The notes under the pieces were generated by a model that saw only the letters and a program-made list of their open reading frames with translations, did not search any database and was not told the DNA's origin. 64,000 nt of DNA from Tritrichomonas musculus. Its lineage: Eukaryota; Parabasalia; Tritrichomonadida; Tritrichomonadidae. The DNA lies in the NCBI GenBank assembly GCA_039105265.1, contig JAPFFF010000005.1, positions 4,263,501 to 4,327,500 on the forward strand. Direction: 5' to 3'. Position 1 is the stretch's first letter. Each line of letters begins with the position of its first letter. Below are positions 1 to 11,391 of this stretch, in pieces. The translations under genes and the position numbers were made by a program.

Positions 1-538
1 CAGTTACCCAACGGAGATTCGATATGTGATAGTCATCACGGTGCTTGTTTTTGTGGTCAACGAATCTCTTGTTTTTGGGGTCATCATTGGGAATAAATTG
101 ACGTGCTATCAATATGTGCTTTCCCAAAGTCTTTCGTTTGTTCCCAACCACTAGATTCATATAAATATATCCATTAGACTTGCATTCTTTGATAACACGA
201 TTTTTCGAAACACGCTTGATCTCGTAAGGGAAATAGTTCTTAATCACATAATCATTGAAACCCTTAAGTGGGAGCCATTTAGAGTTCTCCTCACAATCAG
301 CTTCCTCATCAATAGGTCCTTCAACAGGTTCCTCCTCCTCCTCCTCATCATCATCATCATCATCACTCGGTGAGTCATCATCATCTTCATCGTCTGCAAA
401 GAGAGCTGACGAATCATCAATATGACACAGCATTTTGGTCAATTGGGACACCTGTTCTGTGAGTTCAGCAACGACCTGTTTGAGTTCGTCAACAACTTGA
501 AGTAAATGTTCAATTCCAGGGACTGGCTCGGTACTCAT
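1..538 (-). CDS. HNH-type (NUMOD4/HNH_3-like) protein with acidic linker, 3' end outside window
   Basis: Reading leftward from an ATG at 538, the frame stays open for 179 codons to the window edge, so the C-terminus is missing. Residues about 8-38 are leucine/valine rich and could form a coiled coil. Residues about 49-82 are almost all Asp/Glu. Residues about 133-179 match the core of HNH_3-type endonucleases: a G-K-H-I-L-IARQFIPN stretch, then V-D-H-K-N, then H-I-S-N-L-R-W-V-T. In that family the DH and N residues form the metal-binding beta-beta-alpha nuclease site. Such HNH proteins are usually selfish or phage-derived; this one has gained a coiled-coil/acidic N-terminus, and a DNA-binding or nuclease role is inference. 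The upstream 130 bases contain a 9-bp tandem repeat. Confidence 0.7.
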   Translation of the reverse strand, partial: MSTEPVPGIEHLLQVVDELKQVVAELTEQVSQLTKMLCHIDDSSALFADDEDDDDSPSDDDDDDEEEEEEPVEGPIDEEADCEENSKWLPLKGFNDYVIKNYFPYEIKRVSKNRVIKECKSNGYIYMNLVVGNKRKTLGKHILIARQFIPNDDPKNKRFVDHKNKHRDDYHISNLRWVT

Positions 539-612
539 GTTTGGCTGTTTCAGTACTTATTTTGAATATCAATAAAAAAACATTATTGTAATTTATTTGT
601 ATACATTTTTGT

Positions 613-668
613 GTTGTCCAGTTGTCCAGTTGTCCAATTGTCCTGTTGTCCAGGTGTCCAGGTGTCCC
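613..668. repeat. 9-bp minisatellite (GTTGTCCAG-type)
   Basis: About six head-to-tail copies of a GTTGTCCAG-like 9-mer lie just upstream of the HNH gene start. The last copies change to AGGTGTCC. Confidence 0.75.
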
Positions 669-814
669 CTTATCTATTAATTTGGAGTTTGAATCCAGGA
701 ACACCCAGGAACAGGAACACCTTAGAAACCCTTATGAATCACTTCGAAACATAAGGTCATATGCGAGTCCAAATAGGTGTTCCCATAAGTGTTCCCATTG
801 AGTAAGAACACATT

Positions 815-1830
815 CTAAGCTTCGGCATGAAATGCCTCGGCAGAGCCTCGGACAACTTTGTTGATCTCAGGAACGAAGTTCCGTTGCGTGAGTTGAAAAC
901 GAACCAGACCAGGATTCTCCTGAGGACTACTATATGACTCTCCTAAGTAGCTTTCCAAGTAGCTTTCCAAGTGGCTTTCCAAGTAGCTTTCCAAGTAGCT
1001 TTCCAAGTAGCTTTCCAAGTGGTCTACGGTTTTTCCCGTACACCCAATATTTAGTGGACAGTTTATGTAAATCCTCGGGACACTAGATGGTTGTTCCCAT
1101 AATAGCTTTCCAAGTAGTTTCCCAAGTGGCTTTCCAAGTGGCTTTCCAAGTAGCTTTCCAAGTAGCTTTCCAAGTGGCTCCATATATGGTGTGGTAGAAT
1201 TTTACCACACCAGGATTCTCCTATAGAGTACTATATAGCTCTACTACGCGGTCTACGGGAAATCCCGTACACCCAATATTTAGTGGACAGTTTATGTAAA
1301 TCCTCGTGACAGCAATTTTGCTGTTCCCATAATAGCTCCATATAGCTCCATATAGCTCCATATGCGGATTCCCAAAATGGCTTTCCAAGTGGCTTTCCAA
1401 GTAGCTTTCCAAGTGGCTTTCCAAGTAGCTTTCCAAGTGGCTTTCCAAGTGGCTTTCCAAGTAGCTTTCCAAGTGGCTTTCCAAGTAGCTTTCCAAGTGG
1501 CTTTCCAAGTGGCTCCATATAGCTCCATCAGCTTGCTCCATTAGCTTCGGCATGAAATGCCTCGGCGGAGCCTCGGACAACTTTGTTGACCTCAGGAACG
1601 AAGTTCCGTTGCTCCATAGGTGGTCCCATAGGTAGTCCCATATGTTGGCCATAGGTGGTCTATAGGTGGTCCATAGGTGGCCTATTTTTGGAATTTGTAT
1701 GGGTCCGAATATGGGCCATTTAAAGGCGTTTTGGGGTAGTATGCAGTATGGGTCCCATATGTGGATTTTGAATTTTAACCCGAATATGGGCCCAAAAATG
1801 GGCCATTTATAGGCGTTTTAAGTGGATTCT
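815..1830. repeat. Mosaic of 12-bp tandem repeats and duplicated blocks
   Basis: Three clusters (about 945-1020, 1103-1184 and 1375-1515) consist of the 12-mer CTTTCCAAGTRG, with G and A versions mixed irregularly. Two longer blocks are duplicated around them. A ~70-bp block beginning AGCTTCGGCATGAAATGCC occurs near 820 and again near 1541. A ~60-bp block containing ACCCAATATTTAGTGGACAG occurs near 1022 and near 1250. The right part (1610-1815) has CCATAGGTGG-like and ATGGGCC-like degenerate repeats. Because the main period is a multiple of three, long frames are open on both strands, but they encode only four-residue repeats and are not treated as genes. Confidence 0.8.
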
Positions 1831-2448
1831 ATCTGACCTGGATTATTGATACACTATCACTACTGTTCTCAAATATTTTTTTACCTGCTCTAAGACGTTT
1901 AAGAACACAGTTTGAGTATAATGGAAAAGCTATCGTTATTATGGATGGCTTGAAAGCTCATGAAAATTTAATATCTCAAATAGATTCAGAAAAAGAAAAC
2001 ATATTTTTTCATTTTTTGGTCCCCCACTCCAGTGACCAAACGCAGCCACTGGACCTAGTATTATTTGGAGTTATGAAAAAGTTTGAACAAAATTATCAAA
2101 AAAAAAGACTTATCTCAACAGTCAAACCAGTTAATAAAAATAATCAGTTGTTTATATAAGGCAGCTACACCATTTAACTGTAAAGCTGCATTCAAAGCTG
2201 CTGGCATCACAAGTAAAGTGCATATCAACGAACGTGGTGATGCAGTAGAATTGGCACATTTTGATCTTATTAATTGTACAAAAGTACGACATTACTCACA
2301 AGAACAAATACTCTGTTTGGCAAAGTGTGGAGTACCATTAACAATAAATCAGCAAAAACTTTTACAAAAGTATTGTCAAGAGCGTCGAATGCAGAAGAGA
2401 AGCAGGCTGCCATTATTATATTTCCCAAATAAGGACTTAAAAGAATGA
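1826..2448 (+). pseudogene. Pogo/Tigger-type (DDE_1) transposase remnant, frameshifted
   Basis: The frame from about 1826 to 2159 shows the C-terminal half of a DDE_1 transposase of the pogo/Tigger branch. It has an FLPALRR-like stretch, then the second catalytic Asp in I-V-I-M-D-G, then P-H-S-S-x-x-x-Q-P-L-D carrying the third catalytic Asp and the family's typical L-F-G-x-M-K continuation. The match then continues in another frame from about 2083 to 2448 (Q-S-N-Q-L-I-K, S/A-T-P-F-N-C, A-A-G-I-T). The shift falls in or near the poly-A run at 2097-2107. No N-terminal DNA-binding domains or first catalytic Asp are present, so this is a 5'-truncated, dead copy. No inverted ends were recognised. 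Confidence 0.75.
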
Positions 2449-3859
2449 ATTTAAATTTTTCATTTATCGAATTATCTTTTTTTTTTAAAAAAATAAAAAA
2501 ATTAAAAATAAAAAACTGCTTTGAAATGTTTATTTTTTATGTCTAAACAAACAAATTGAATTACTTTTCTTTTTTTTTTCCATATCGTCATTTGGCAAAA
2601 AAAAATAAAAAATCATCAAAAAACAGCTTAGGATACCGCTAAAAGCACAATATATACTTCTCAAATTTAAATTATTACAGCCCAATGCCTAAATTTAAAA
2701 TTGAAGAATATAATTATATATACTTTTTTTCTTCCTATCTCCATAAATTTATTTAATTATTATAGTCAATCCCATTTCAAATGATCAATTCCAAATTTCA
2801 TTTCTTTCTATTTTTAAATAGAGATATTAAAATAAAGATAATTGAATAAATCATTTAAATTTTTAAATAATTTTGAATACATTCATTCAATTATTTGAGA
2901 ACCGATTACTCCTTTTTTAAAAGGCGACCACTTTTTCACGGAACTATATTATATTTGCTTTTTTACAGCGAATTATTTTAAATCGGAACCTTAAAATTTA
3001 ATAATGAGAAATATTTAAGGCCAAATATATGGCTAAGGTAGGTCAATTTTGAGAGAAAAGCAGCAGTTATTTTTTTTTTAGCATTGATAATTTCTGAAGA
3101 AAAATTGGAAATTTTCCATTTTTTTCCTTTTTATGTAATAGTTCATATTTTTAATTAAACAACATAAGTTCACGTTAAAACAAAAGGAATTTAACACATT
3201 TTTGGCTATATAAGCTAAATAAAATAGACCAAATATGCTTTCAAAAAAATAAAAATTTTGTTCTACTAAAATCTTTCGATCCTACCTTTTCAAAATAATT
3301 TATATAATTAGATATCAACTTATTCCATGACAGTAATTTTTAATATTTATTATTAGACTAAAAAGAATCAGAGGAATGATAAAATCCATTGATTTACTTT
3401 TTTGAGAATGATTAAAAATGCAAGTTGGAAGATGATTTACAATAATGAATCAAATAAATAGAATATCAAGAGCAGTTTTTTGAGAATATTAAATGTTTTT
3501 GGCCAGTATTTCTAATTTAATGAATTTTTAAGTACAATTTAACATGTTCAGAAAAGGAAATTGGAGAGAATCATTCTTTTGATAAAAGCTTGTGTTTATT
3601 CCTTCAAAATAAAATAATTTTGCTAAATAAAATACAAAAATAAGCTTTATTAGAACTTGCAATACCGATATCAATAAGTAGTAATTGTAAAAACCATTTT
3701 TTAATGATTTCTAATCATATGTTCACATTTATAATTCGATTTTTCTAACTTCAAAAAAGATAGTGATCAAATAAATCATTCTATTTTGCATTGATTGTTA
3801 AGTATATATTTATTTACCTCTTTGAACTGTATTGTGTATCTGAAGACTTATCTTACTTC
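2449..3859. other. AT-rich intergenic DNA, no gene seen
   Basis: Strongly AT-rich, with homopolymer runs and stops in every frame. A short AAGGTAGGTCAA motif near 3034 resembles the inverted-repeat sequence found at 11392 and 12521, so a decayed element may be present, but no partner repeat was found here. Confidence 0.6.
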
Positions 3860-4200
3860 TATCTTTTTCCTTACCTTACAACATATCTTATAACTTATCT
3901 TACAACTTATCTTATAACTTATCTTACAACTTATCTTATAACTTATCTTACAACTTATCTTATAACTTATCTTACAACTTATCTTATAACTTATCTTACA
4001 ACTTATCCTGCGACTTATTTTATAACTTCCTATACTACTTATCTTTTACCTTATCCTATTACTTATCTTACAACTTATCCTGCGACATATTTTATAACTT
4101 AATATACTACTTATCTTTTACCTTATCCTATTACTTATCTCACAATTTATCCTACGACTTATTTTATAACTTATTCTACTCCTTATCTTACAACTTATTA
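3860..4200. repeat. 12/24-bp tandem repeat (CTTATAACTTAT / CTTACAACTTAT)
   Basis: From about 3873 the sequence alternates CTTATAACTTAT and CTTACAACTTAT, giving a 24-bp higher-order unit for about six copies. Degenerate versions with TCCTGCGACTTA and TTTTACCTTATC follow to about 4200. The + frame through it (TYLITYLT repeats) is a by-product of the period. Confidence 0.8.
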
Positions 4201-5979
4201 TGCCTTAGTATTCTGTTAAAGCTCGATTTACAGGTTTATTGTTTATGTGCTTTTCGAGATGCTTTGTAAGGATATGCAGTGTAATATAATATATCATCGG
4301 CCAATTGGTTTGCTTTGCAGCGTATCTATCATTGACTCCATGGAATTTCATCATTATTAGAACGAGCATTAGATTTTTTGAATTTGATTGATTATGTTCA
4401 GCTACACTTTTTGCGGCACCTCTATCGAAATATCTGATCAGGGAGTTCATTAAATATATAATACTGCTACTTATCTTACTTTTTATTCTACAACTTTTCT
4501 GACAACTGTTCATTTCTACTATTTTTTCAATTTATCCAGAGTGGCAGTACATATAATTTACGGATTAAAATTTTTATATTGAGGATATTATATTTTTTTA
4601 AAATGTTTTTTAATATTATATAACTAATTTAATATGAATAATACTAGTTAATTATTAATATATTTACCAATTAATAAATATAAATTTTCATTACTTTATT
4701 TTTTGTAAATATTTCAAATAATTTAAGCCAAAATAATGAAACATTTTTATATTCTGAATATAAACATATAATAACTCATTTATATACTTATAATATTTTT
4801 AATATATGTTTAATAATTATATTATATTTTAATTTTAAAATTAATTTGCTATTTATTATAATATATGAAAAATGTTCATATATTATTTTAATTCAAATTT
4901 TCACAAAGAATTGAATTTTATATTAAAAAAATTTCAATTTATTTTGTTTAAAACAGTCTTGTTTTAATTAATTTACTAAAATTTCAAAATAAATTTTAGT
5001 CTTTTATCATTAAGTCATATTTATATATATTATTAAATATTAAAATTATGAAAATACGATTCACAATTAAAAAACTGATAAATAGAAAATATTATAATAT
5101 CAAATATCAGTTATTTCTTTAATACAGAGGTATTCACAAAGAGATCTAGCCTAGAGATTCGATTGATAATTATATATTATTTTATATATTTTATTATTAT
5201 GCTATAATAGAAAGTATATAATGTTTTATACGTTTGATTTCGAGATATTAATATAAATTATATTTCTATGACTAAATGGCTATGGAGAACTTTTGTTAGT
5301 GAAATTAAATTCTCAATTTTGAATATCATTAACAAAAGTTGTTTGATTTGAAAGAAAATATTTCAATGAAAATGGAGTAATATTTCAAAGGATTATTTTA
5401 AAATTGAAATAATTTAATTTTTTATTGCTGCTGATTTATTTATATAATATTTTAATATATTTTATTTATATTATTTTATTTATTTTTTATGTAATGTTTT
5501 ATATTATATTAATATATATATAATATGGTTTATTTTATTTAATATTAAGATAAATTCATAATTATAATTTGAATAAAGATTTATTATTGAAATGACGATC
5601 ATTTTTTTGAATACCTGGTTAGTTTATATATTGAATGAAATAAAATAAATATTGAATTAATATATTTTAAACTAATCAATTAAAAAATCTTGATTAATCA
5701 TTTTATTTTTACAATAAAAAATAAAATACAATAATATTCAAAATACAATAAATATGTTTAGTGAAATATATACTTGAATACTTTCTTATTTCTTGAAATA
5801 CATATTTTTAACCCTTTTTATGACATTTTACACCATTAAAAAAAGCCATTAAAATCAAAACCATTATTTCTCAAAATTAAGGGTATGAATATCTTAAGCA
5901 CCAACATATACATTAATACATATAATAAAATATCATATGGAAAAGTATTATATAAAATTCTAGGCTGAAAAAAAAGATA
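4201..5979. other. AT-rich intergenic DNA with weak coding-like fragment
   Basis: No convincing gene. A 102-codon minus-strand frame at 4205-4513 has a somewhat protein-like C-terminal half, but no recognised motif and no independent support. A ~50-bp hairpin lies at about 5289-5340 (AACTTTTGTTARTGA against its complement). The rest is AT-rich with no recognisable structure. Confidence 0.5.
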
Positions 5980-7676
5980 CCCCTCTCCCCCTCTAATTGG
6001 CAAACTTTTTGTACGTTTTTTTATTTCATATACGTTAAAAAAAATTGAATCAAATTGAGAGCAAAAATTGAATGATTAAAATTTTTAAAAATTATTTTTT
6101 AAAATATTTCAATAATTTATTAATGAAAATATGATTAAACCAAAAATATACATTTTTCTTTTTGTATATATACTATAATAAAAATATCAATAAAAAATTT
6201 AAAGATAAAAATATTATTTATTTAATAATATCAACATGATGATACTTTTGGGAATTTATAGAAATAGGAAATTAAAGCCATCCAAATGCGTAACAAGTTA
6301 CGGCGATTTATTTAAAAAATATACTTTTTCCCTATATAATAATTTGCATATATCAGTTTAGAATTAAACTATTTCATCAAACTTTTAGGACAATCTAAAT
6401 TACCTATTGATTATAAGTTGATTTATTATAGTTAAAAAATGAGATTCCAGATTTCGAGCTGATAATATGATCTTATTTCGAAAATTTCAATTGAACTAAT
6501 AAGTTTATGAGAAAAATACATACGATTAATTAAATGCGAATATATGTAGATTTCAATTTCTTTTAAATTATAAAAAAGTTAATTTTTGGTGATCGATAAA
6601 AATTAATATTTGTAGATTTTTTTGTTAAAAATTCGTAAATCAATGATATTAATTACAAACAAGCTTTAATATATAATAATATGCATAAAATATACTGTTT
6701 TTTTGAAAAAACTGAACTTGAAAATATTAAGAAAAAAAATAATTAATTGAACATGTTGAAAATTGGAGCAAAAAGTAGCGAAAAAGAAATTATTGATCAT
6801 TAATCTGTGTTTATTTGCGATTTATAAATTCAAAGGATCCGAAAAGTGAATTGCTATTTCGGATAAATTGAATAATCCAAAAATTAAAAAATGAACTAAA
6901 TAAAACATATTTTTTTAAACATTTGAATATTATAATATTATAAACAAAACAAATGCAAAAAAAAAAAAAAAAAAAATTCGGATCTTTGAAATTTTCGAAA
7001 ATAAAAAAGAAAAAAATATAGCTAGTAAGAAGAAGGTTTTTAGTTGAAGCATGTATTTATTTGAATAAAAGTAAAAAGAGAGAGAATTGATTTGAATCAG
7101 AAATAAACGCTAAATGAAAAAAAAGTAACTTGCAAAATAAACTTCTAATCGCTGTGATTTGTTTTAAAAATGTTTTTTGATCCTCTTTTCCTTATTTTTT
7201 GAAAATTGAAAATAATTTAAAAATATCGGTAGAGCATTGGAAAAGTGAAAAAAATAATTACGAGCAGGTCATCCGATTAAGTATATATTGTTATTGAGCT
7301 GAAATTAGGGTTAAAAAACTCCGAAATTGAGTTAGCGAAATTACTATAGTGAAAGAATGAAGTGGATAACTAATAAAGTATTCAAAAAATAGTCATAAAG
7401 CATTCAATTTTTTTTGTATTGCTTATCTATTGTATTTTATTCAAAATTAAAGTGTAAAAATAAAACAATAATTAATGGATTTTAAGTTTAAAATAGCATT
7501 ATATAATGTAATTACAGCATGTATAATTCATAATTTTTTGGAAAAAAGGTTTTCAAAATAGAAAAACAATGAAAGATTTGATTCAAAAAATGGTTATCAT
7601 ATAAATTTTCTATCATCTTAACTTCAATTGAATTTTTCAACGTACAAAAAGTTTGCCAATTAGTGGGGGAAGGGGG
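5980..7676. mobile_element. Non-autonomous TA-flanked DNA transposon with 38-bp terminal inverted repeats
   Basis: The left end reads CCCCTCTCCCCCTCTAATTG and continues through GCAAACTTTTTGTACGTT (5980-6017). The right end (7639-7676) is its reverse complement with only three mismatches, all in the C-rich outer part. Both ends abut a TA dinucleotide (5978-5979 and 7677-7678), the target-site duplication expected of Tc1/mariner-superfamily insertions. The 1.7-kb interior is AT-rich, has a 21-bp poly-A run near 6957, and shows no transposase-like frame. It is therefore a non-autonomous derivative or a fully decayed copy with unusually well preserved ends. The family name is inference. Confidence 0.8.
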
Positions 7677-8011
7677 TATGATAAGTTTATATCTGAAAAA
7701 AATTTTAATTTCTTTTTATTTCTGTTTATAAATCTAATTTAATTTGAAAAATCTAATAATTTAATTAATCTTATGTGTATTAATATAAATATATTTGGAA
7801 TTTTCAAAAATCATAAAGATTGAATGAAATATTAAAGATATACCAGATTAAAATTTTTATAAAATTAACAGTGTTAGACATTCTTAAAATGATTATATCG
7901 AGCAACCGATTAAAAATTATTGATTTGAATGCATATAACTTAATATTGATGGAAATAATGAGATTAGAAAAATTCAAAAAGACGTTAAGTCACTTAACAT
8001 GAATACCTCTT

Positions 8012-8599
8012 TTAATACCATTTTTCATTTTTAGCCTTATAATTTTGAAAATGATGAATGCCCTCTTCAACAACCTGAATTATAGATATATCTTGATTTC
8101 TAATGAATATGCCATATCGATTTTCATTTGTCCTAAACCTTGTTTCAACAAAGTTTTTAATTTGATTTACATTCTTGTATTTTGAGAAAAACCTGATCGT
8201 TATAATTATATAATCTTTTTCTGAAAAATAACGATCAAAACGAATTGAATTTTGATCAGCTTGTACATTAATTGGCTCATCAATTATTAATTCATCATAA
8301 CTCAATGTGAAATCAAAGGTCATTTTAGGTAAAGATGGAAAACTAGCTCCTTTGTAAAGACGATGATGGCATGGTATATCTAAATTGAAATTGGCACTTT
8401 CCAATTTATTTTCGCCACATTTGCATTGCATCATTGTAGTGCCATAAAATGCGCACATTTTATCAAGCTCTATTATGGGCGTGTTCAAATGTTTGTTTCT
8501 TGTTTTCCTCTTTATTTCGTTATAATTGTGCCTTATTCTTTCCTCCACAGAATTATATTTTGCCGATAATTCATCGTGTATACATATTATTTGATACAT
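8012..8599 (-). CDS. Hypothetical protein, 195 aa
   Basis: Intact ATG-to-stop frame with good coding character in an otherwise gene-poor region. I do not recognise a family. The N-terminal third (about 15-40) is charged and helical, followed by an M-Q-C-K-C-G pair of cysteines and a C-H-H about 20 residues later that could be a small metal site. The C-terminal half looks alpha/beta, with an I-I-I-T-I-R-F-F strand and an aromatic-rich end. It is isolated between transposon-derived segments, so it may be a fragment of mobile-element cargo rather than a host gene. Confidence 0.45.
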   Translation of the reverse strand: MYQIICIHDELSAKYNSVEERIRHNYNEIKRKTRNKHLNTPIIELDKMCAFYGTTMMQCKCGENKLESANFNLDIPCHHRLYKGASFPSLPKMTFDFTLSYDELIIDEPINVQADQNSIRFDRYFSEKDYIIITIRFFSKYKNVNQIKNFVETRFRTNENRYGIFIRNQDISIIQVVEEGIHHFQNYKAKNEKWY

Positions 8600-10074
8600 G
8601 ATATATTATGCAAAAAAATCATTTTCGTTGAGTTTTGGATGAGTCAGTCGAAATATTAAAATCAACATATCTTTATTAAATTTTATATAAATTGGGAATG
8701 TAATGCATTATTTCGGTTTATATCAACAATATATTTCTTATTAAGCTTGAAATTCCTCATTTAAATCTAAATTTGGCAAATAAAAAGCTTTTTTATTTTT
8801 GAAGTTCCCATGTAAAAAATGGCCCTATCATTCTCAATAAAACTTATCTATTATATTAAATGTAATATTTAATGCTTATAAACATTTTTATATACGAAAC
8901 GTTAGAGCCATTTTTAAGATACAAATGCTATTTATATATGGCCAAAATTGTTTTTAATATTTGACTATCCATTCAATTAATTGATAAAGCTTTAATAAAT
9001 ATATGTTTTGATTGATTTTATAAAATTCTGAGAATTAGGATTTATTCCTCTCAATTTAAAAAATGGACAAAAAAGTTAAGAAAATAAGCATTTCTATTTA
9101 AGAAAATTTAATAAAAACTACAAAAACTAAATATTGCATTGAAATATTTATGAATATATATTTATTATTGTATGAAAAGGAAATTGATGAAAAAATTATT
9201 ATTAGCATATTTTGATTATTTTTTAACAAAGCATGAATTTGGTTATATTATTTTAAATAGATCGCAAATATAAATAGAATTTTCAATCAAAATCTGGATT
9301 TTATTTAAAATTCGTCGAATAAAATGGATTTAACATTTAACAATGGATTATTAAAAAATGGCACTATGAATTTTGATGAAACAGTTTTATTTAAATAAAT
9401 ATACAATTTACTTACTATTCTACAATTTTTTTTATTATCCTTAGAGCCATTTTTGAGATATGATTATGTAAAAAATATTTGGCCAGATTTCTCAGAAATT
9501 TTAATAAATAATGATGAAAAAGCTTTCAAATTTCATCTTAGCAAAGCAAAAAGGACAAAAAACGTTCTACTGGTATAGGCAATTTGAAAATAATGCTTTG
9601 GTTAGATGAAAATCAAACTAATTCAAATCTTTTTTATAAAGAATCAAGATATCTTCCAACTGAATCTGAAAAAAAGATTTTAATAAAGGGATAAATTGTT
9701 ATTTTTCGCAACCTAATTACTCAAAAAATAGAAAAACAATTATCTCTGAAATATCAGAGATATTATTTTTCATAATGACTCAAAAAGAAACCGATTCTTT
9801 ACCAACTGAAGATTCATTATTATTTTTTATACAAAACTATTCAACAATTAATCACAATTTGGAAAAAGAAGGCTTCGATGATGATGAATTTGAAGAAAAA
9901 TTAAATTTTCACTATAAAATTGGGCTCAGATTATTAAAAAGATGGACTTCCGTAATAAAGTAAAATTAAAAGCTCCTAATTAATAAAAAATTAATTTTTT
10001 AATAACTAAAAATAGCATAAATAATATTATATTTATATTTTATTTATATTTTAAAAAATTGAATGGCTTATATA
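8600..10074. other. AT-rich spacer with diverged direct repeats
   Basis: No firm gene. Two similar ~60-bp segments beginning TTAGAGCCATTTTTRAGATA lie near 8903 and 9441 and share a following TTTGGCC/ATGGCC motif, suggesting remnants of a dispersed repeat. A small frame inside (9775-9963) is listed separately. Confidence 0.45.
9775..9963 (+). CDS. Possible small acidic protein, 62 aa
   Basis: An ATG-started 62-codon frame. It has more balanced composition than the surrounding AT-rich noise: an acidic D-D-D-E-F-E-E stretch at about 38-44 and a basic end R-L-L-K-R-W. No family is recognised. It ends 112 bases before the left end of the Tc1-like element and could be a decayed remnant. Confidence 0.25.
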   Translation: MTQKETDSLPTEDSLLFFIQNYSTINHNLEKEGFDDDEFEEKLNFHYKIGLRLLKRWTSVIK

Positions 10075-10230
10075 AAGTCTTTTTTTTAATGTTCGCGCCT
10101 TTGAAATATTCTTAATGTTCATTGAAATAATTTCAGAGAAAAATAAATGCATGCCATTTTGCACTCGTGTTTTTTAAATGCATATTTTTGAAAGAAAAGG
10201 CGCTAAACTTTATATTACTTTATTAAATAG

Positions 10231-11262
10231 ATGACTCGGCTCACCGAGCAAAACAAAATAGATATTATTGTACTGTATCATGAAATTAACAACCAATGGA
10301 CAGAAATGTCTCGTAGACTTTGCATTCCAGAGTCAACGATTAGATCATTTATGAAAAGGTATCTTCAAACAGGAACTCTTAATGTTCAAAGAGGAAGACC
10401 AATTACGATCACTGATGAGGTGCGAAATGATGTAGTTGAATCCATAGAATCTCAAGCAGATCAAACTTTGTACCAATTATCTAAAAATTTCAGTGTTTCA
10501 CAAACATCTGCTAGAAAACTATTAATTGATAATAGCATAACATGCCAACGCAAAATCCCAGTTCCTCCTCTGACTCAAGTTCACATGAATTGCAGAGTTG
10601 TTTTTTGCAACCGTTTTACAAACATCCCCTTCCCTTATATGCCAGTAATCGTTTTTACTGACGAAACATCAGTGGAGTTAACAAGAGATAAAAAAATATG
10701 CTGGAGAAGAAGAGGAGAATATCTTAATGGAAGTTTGTATGAAAAAGCTGGCAAAAGCAAAACTTTAATGGTTTGGGGCGGAATAAGTAAATTTGGTTTC
10801 AAAACAGAATTAATCAAGGTGGAAGGTACCGAAAACTCACAAGTTTATATAAAATTTTTAAAAGATCATAAAATAATTGAAAGCATTCAAAAAGTTTTCG
10901 GCAACAACTTTTTCTGGCAACAAGATAATGCAAAGCCTCACACATCTTTGTACTCAATGAGGGAACTAGCAAAGATGATTCCAGCAATTTTGGAATGGCC
11001 CGCTGAAAGTCCTGACCTTTCACCCATTGAAAGCCAATGGAACTTTTTAAAAGATAAATTAAAAGATATCAAATTTAACAATTTTGACAAATTATATGCT
11101 AGATTGAAATTCGAATGGAATGCCATTACGCCAGAAATGGTACATCACTTTTACTCGTCCTTTAATGCCAAAACTATTGTTTGCCTCAGATATAATGGTG
11201 ATTGCCTCAACACTCATAAAACAGAAGTCAAACATGAGCATGACAAATACAGAACTCATTAA
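10231..11262 (+). CDS. Tc1/mariner-type DD34E transposase, apparently intact
   Basis: A 343-residue frame, the normal length for Tc1-type transposases, which excise and integrate at TA sites. Residues about 1-50 form a first helix-turn-helix, an R-G-R-P motif at 54-57 links to a second one (about 60-100), and the catalytic domain follows. The triad is complete: D144 (F-T-D-E-T), D232 (Q-Q-D-N-A-K-P-H) and E267 (S-P-D-L-S-P-I-E), with 34 residues between the last two. The V-W-G-G-I-S motif is at 181-186. No stop or shift interrupts it, and inverted ends are recognisable on both sides, so recent activity is plausible. Expression is not shown. Confidence 0.93.
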   Translation: MTRLTEQNKIDIIVLYHEINNQWTEMSRRLCIPESTIRSFMKRYLQTGTLNVQRGRPITITDEVRNDVVESIESQADQTLYQLSKNFSVSQTSARKLLIDNSITCQRKIPVPPLTQVHMNCRVVFCNRFTNIPFPYMPVIVFTDETSVELTRDKKICWRRRGEYLNGSLYEKAGKSKTLMVWGGISKFGFKTELIKVEGTENSQVYIKFLKDHKIIESIQKVFGNNFFWQQDNAKPHTSLYSMRELAKMIPAILEWPAESPDLSPIESQWNFLKDKLKDIKFNNFDKLYARLKFEWNAITPEMVHHFYSSFNAKTIVCLRYNGDCLNTHKTEVKHEHDKYRTH

Positions 11263-11349
11263 AAATTTACATTAAATCCTATTACAAATCAAACAATAGT
11301 CACAGAAGAGAAAGATAATTAGTTTTCTTAAAATTTTAAATTGACCTTA

Positions 11350-11381
<32 letters not shown>

Positions 11382-11391
11382 GACCTTTTTT

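Noticed and set aside
680-720. tRNA-like T-arm (GTTTGAATCC)
   Set aside because: No matching acceptor, D or anticodon arms can be drawn around it; no tRNA gene was recognised anywhere in the window.
815-1652. Four repeat-protein genes (K-L-L-G and E-S-Y-L type)
   Set aside because: All come from the 12-bp tandem repeat read in different frames and strands; no non-repeat domain is attached.
3791-4102. T-Y-L-I-T-Y-L repeat protein
   Set aside because: Frame created by a 24-bp microsatellite; no coding-like flank.
7820-8002. 60-residue plus-strand gene
   Set aside because: Composition is dominated by I, K, L and N as expected from AT-rich random sequence; no motif and no support.
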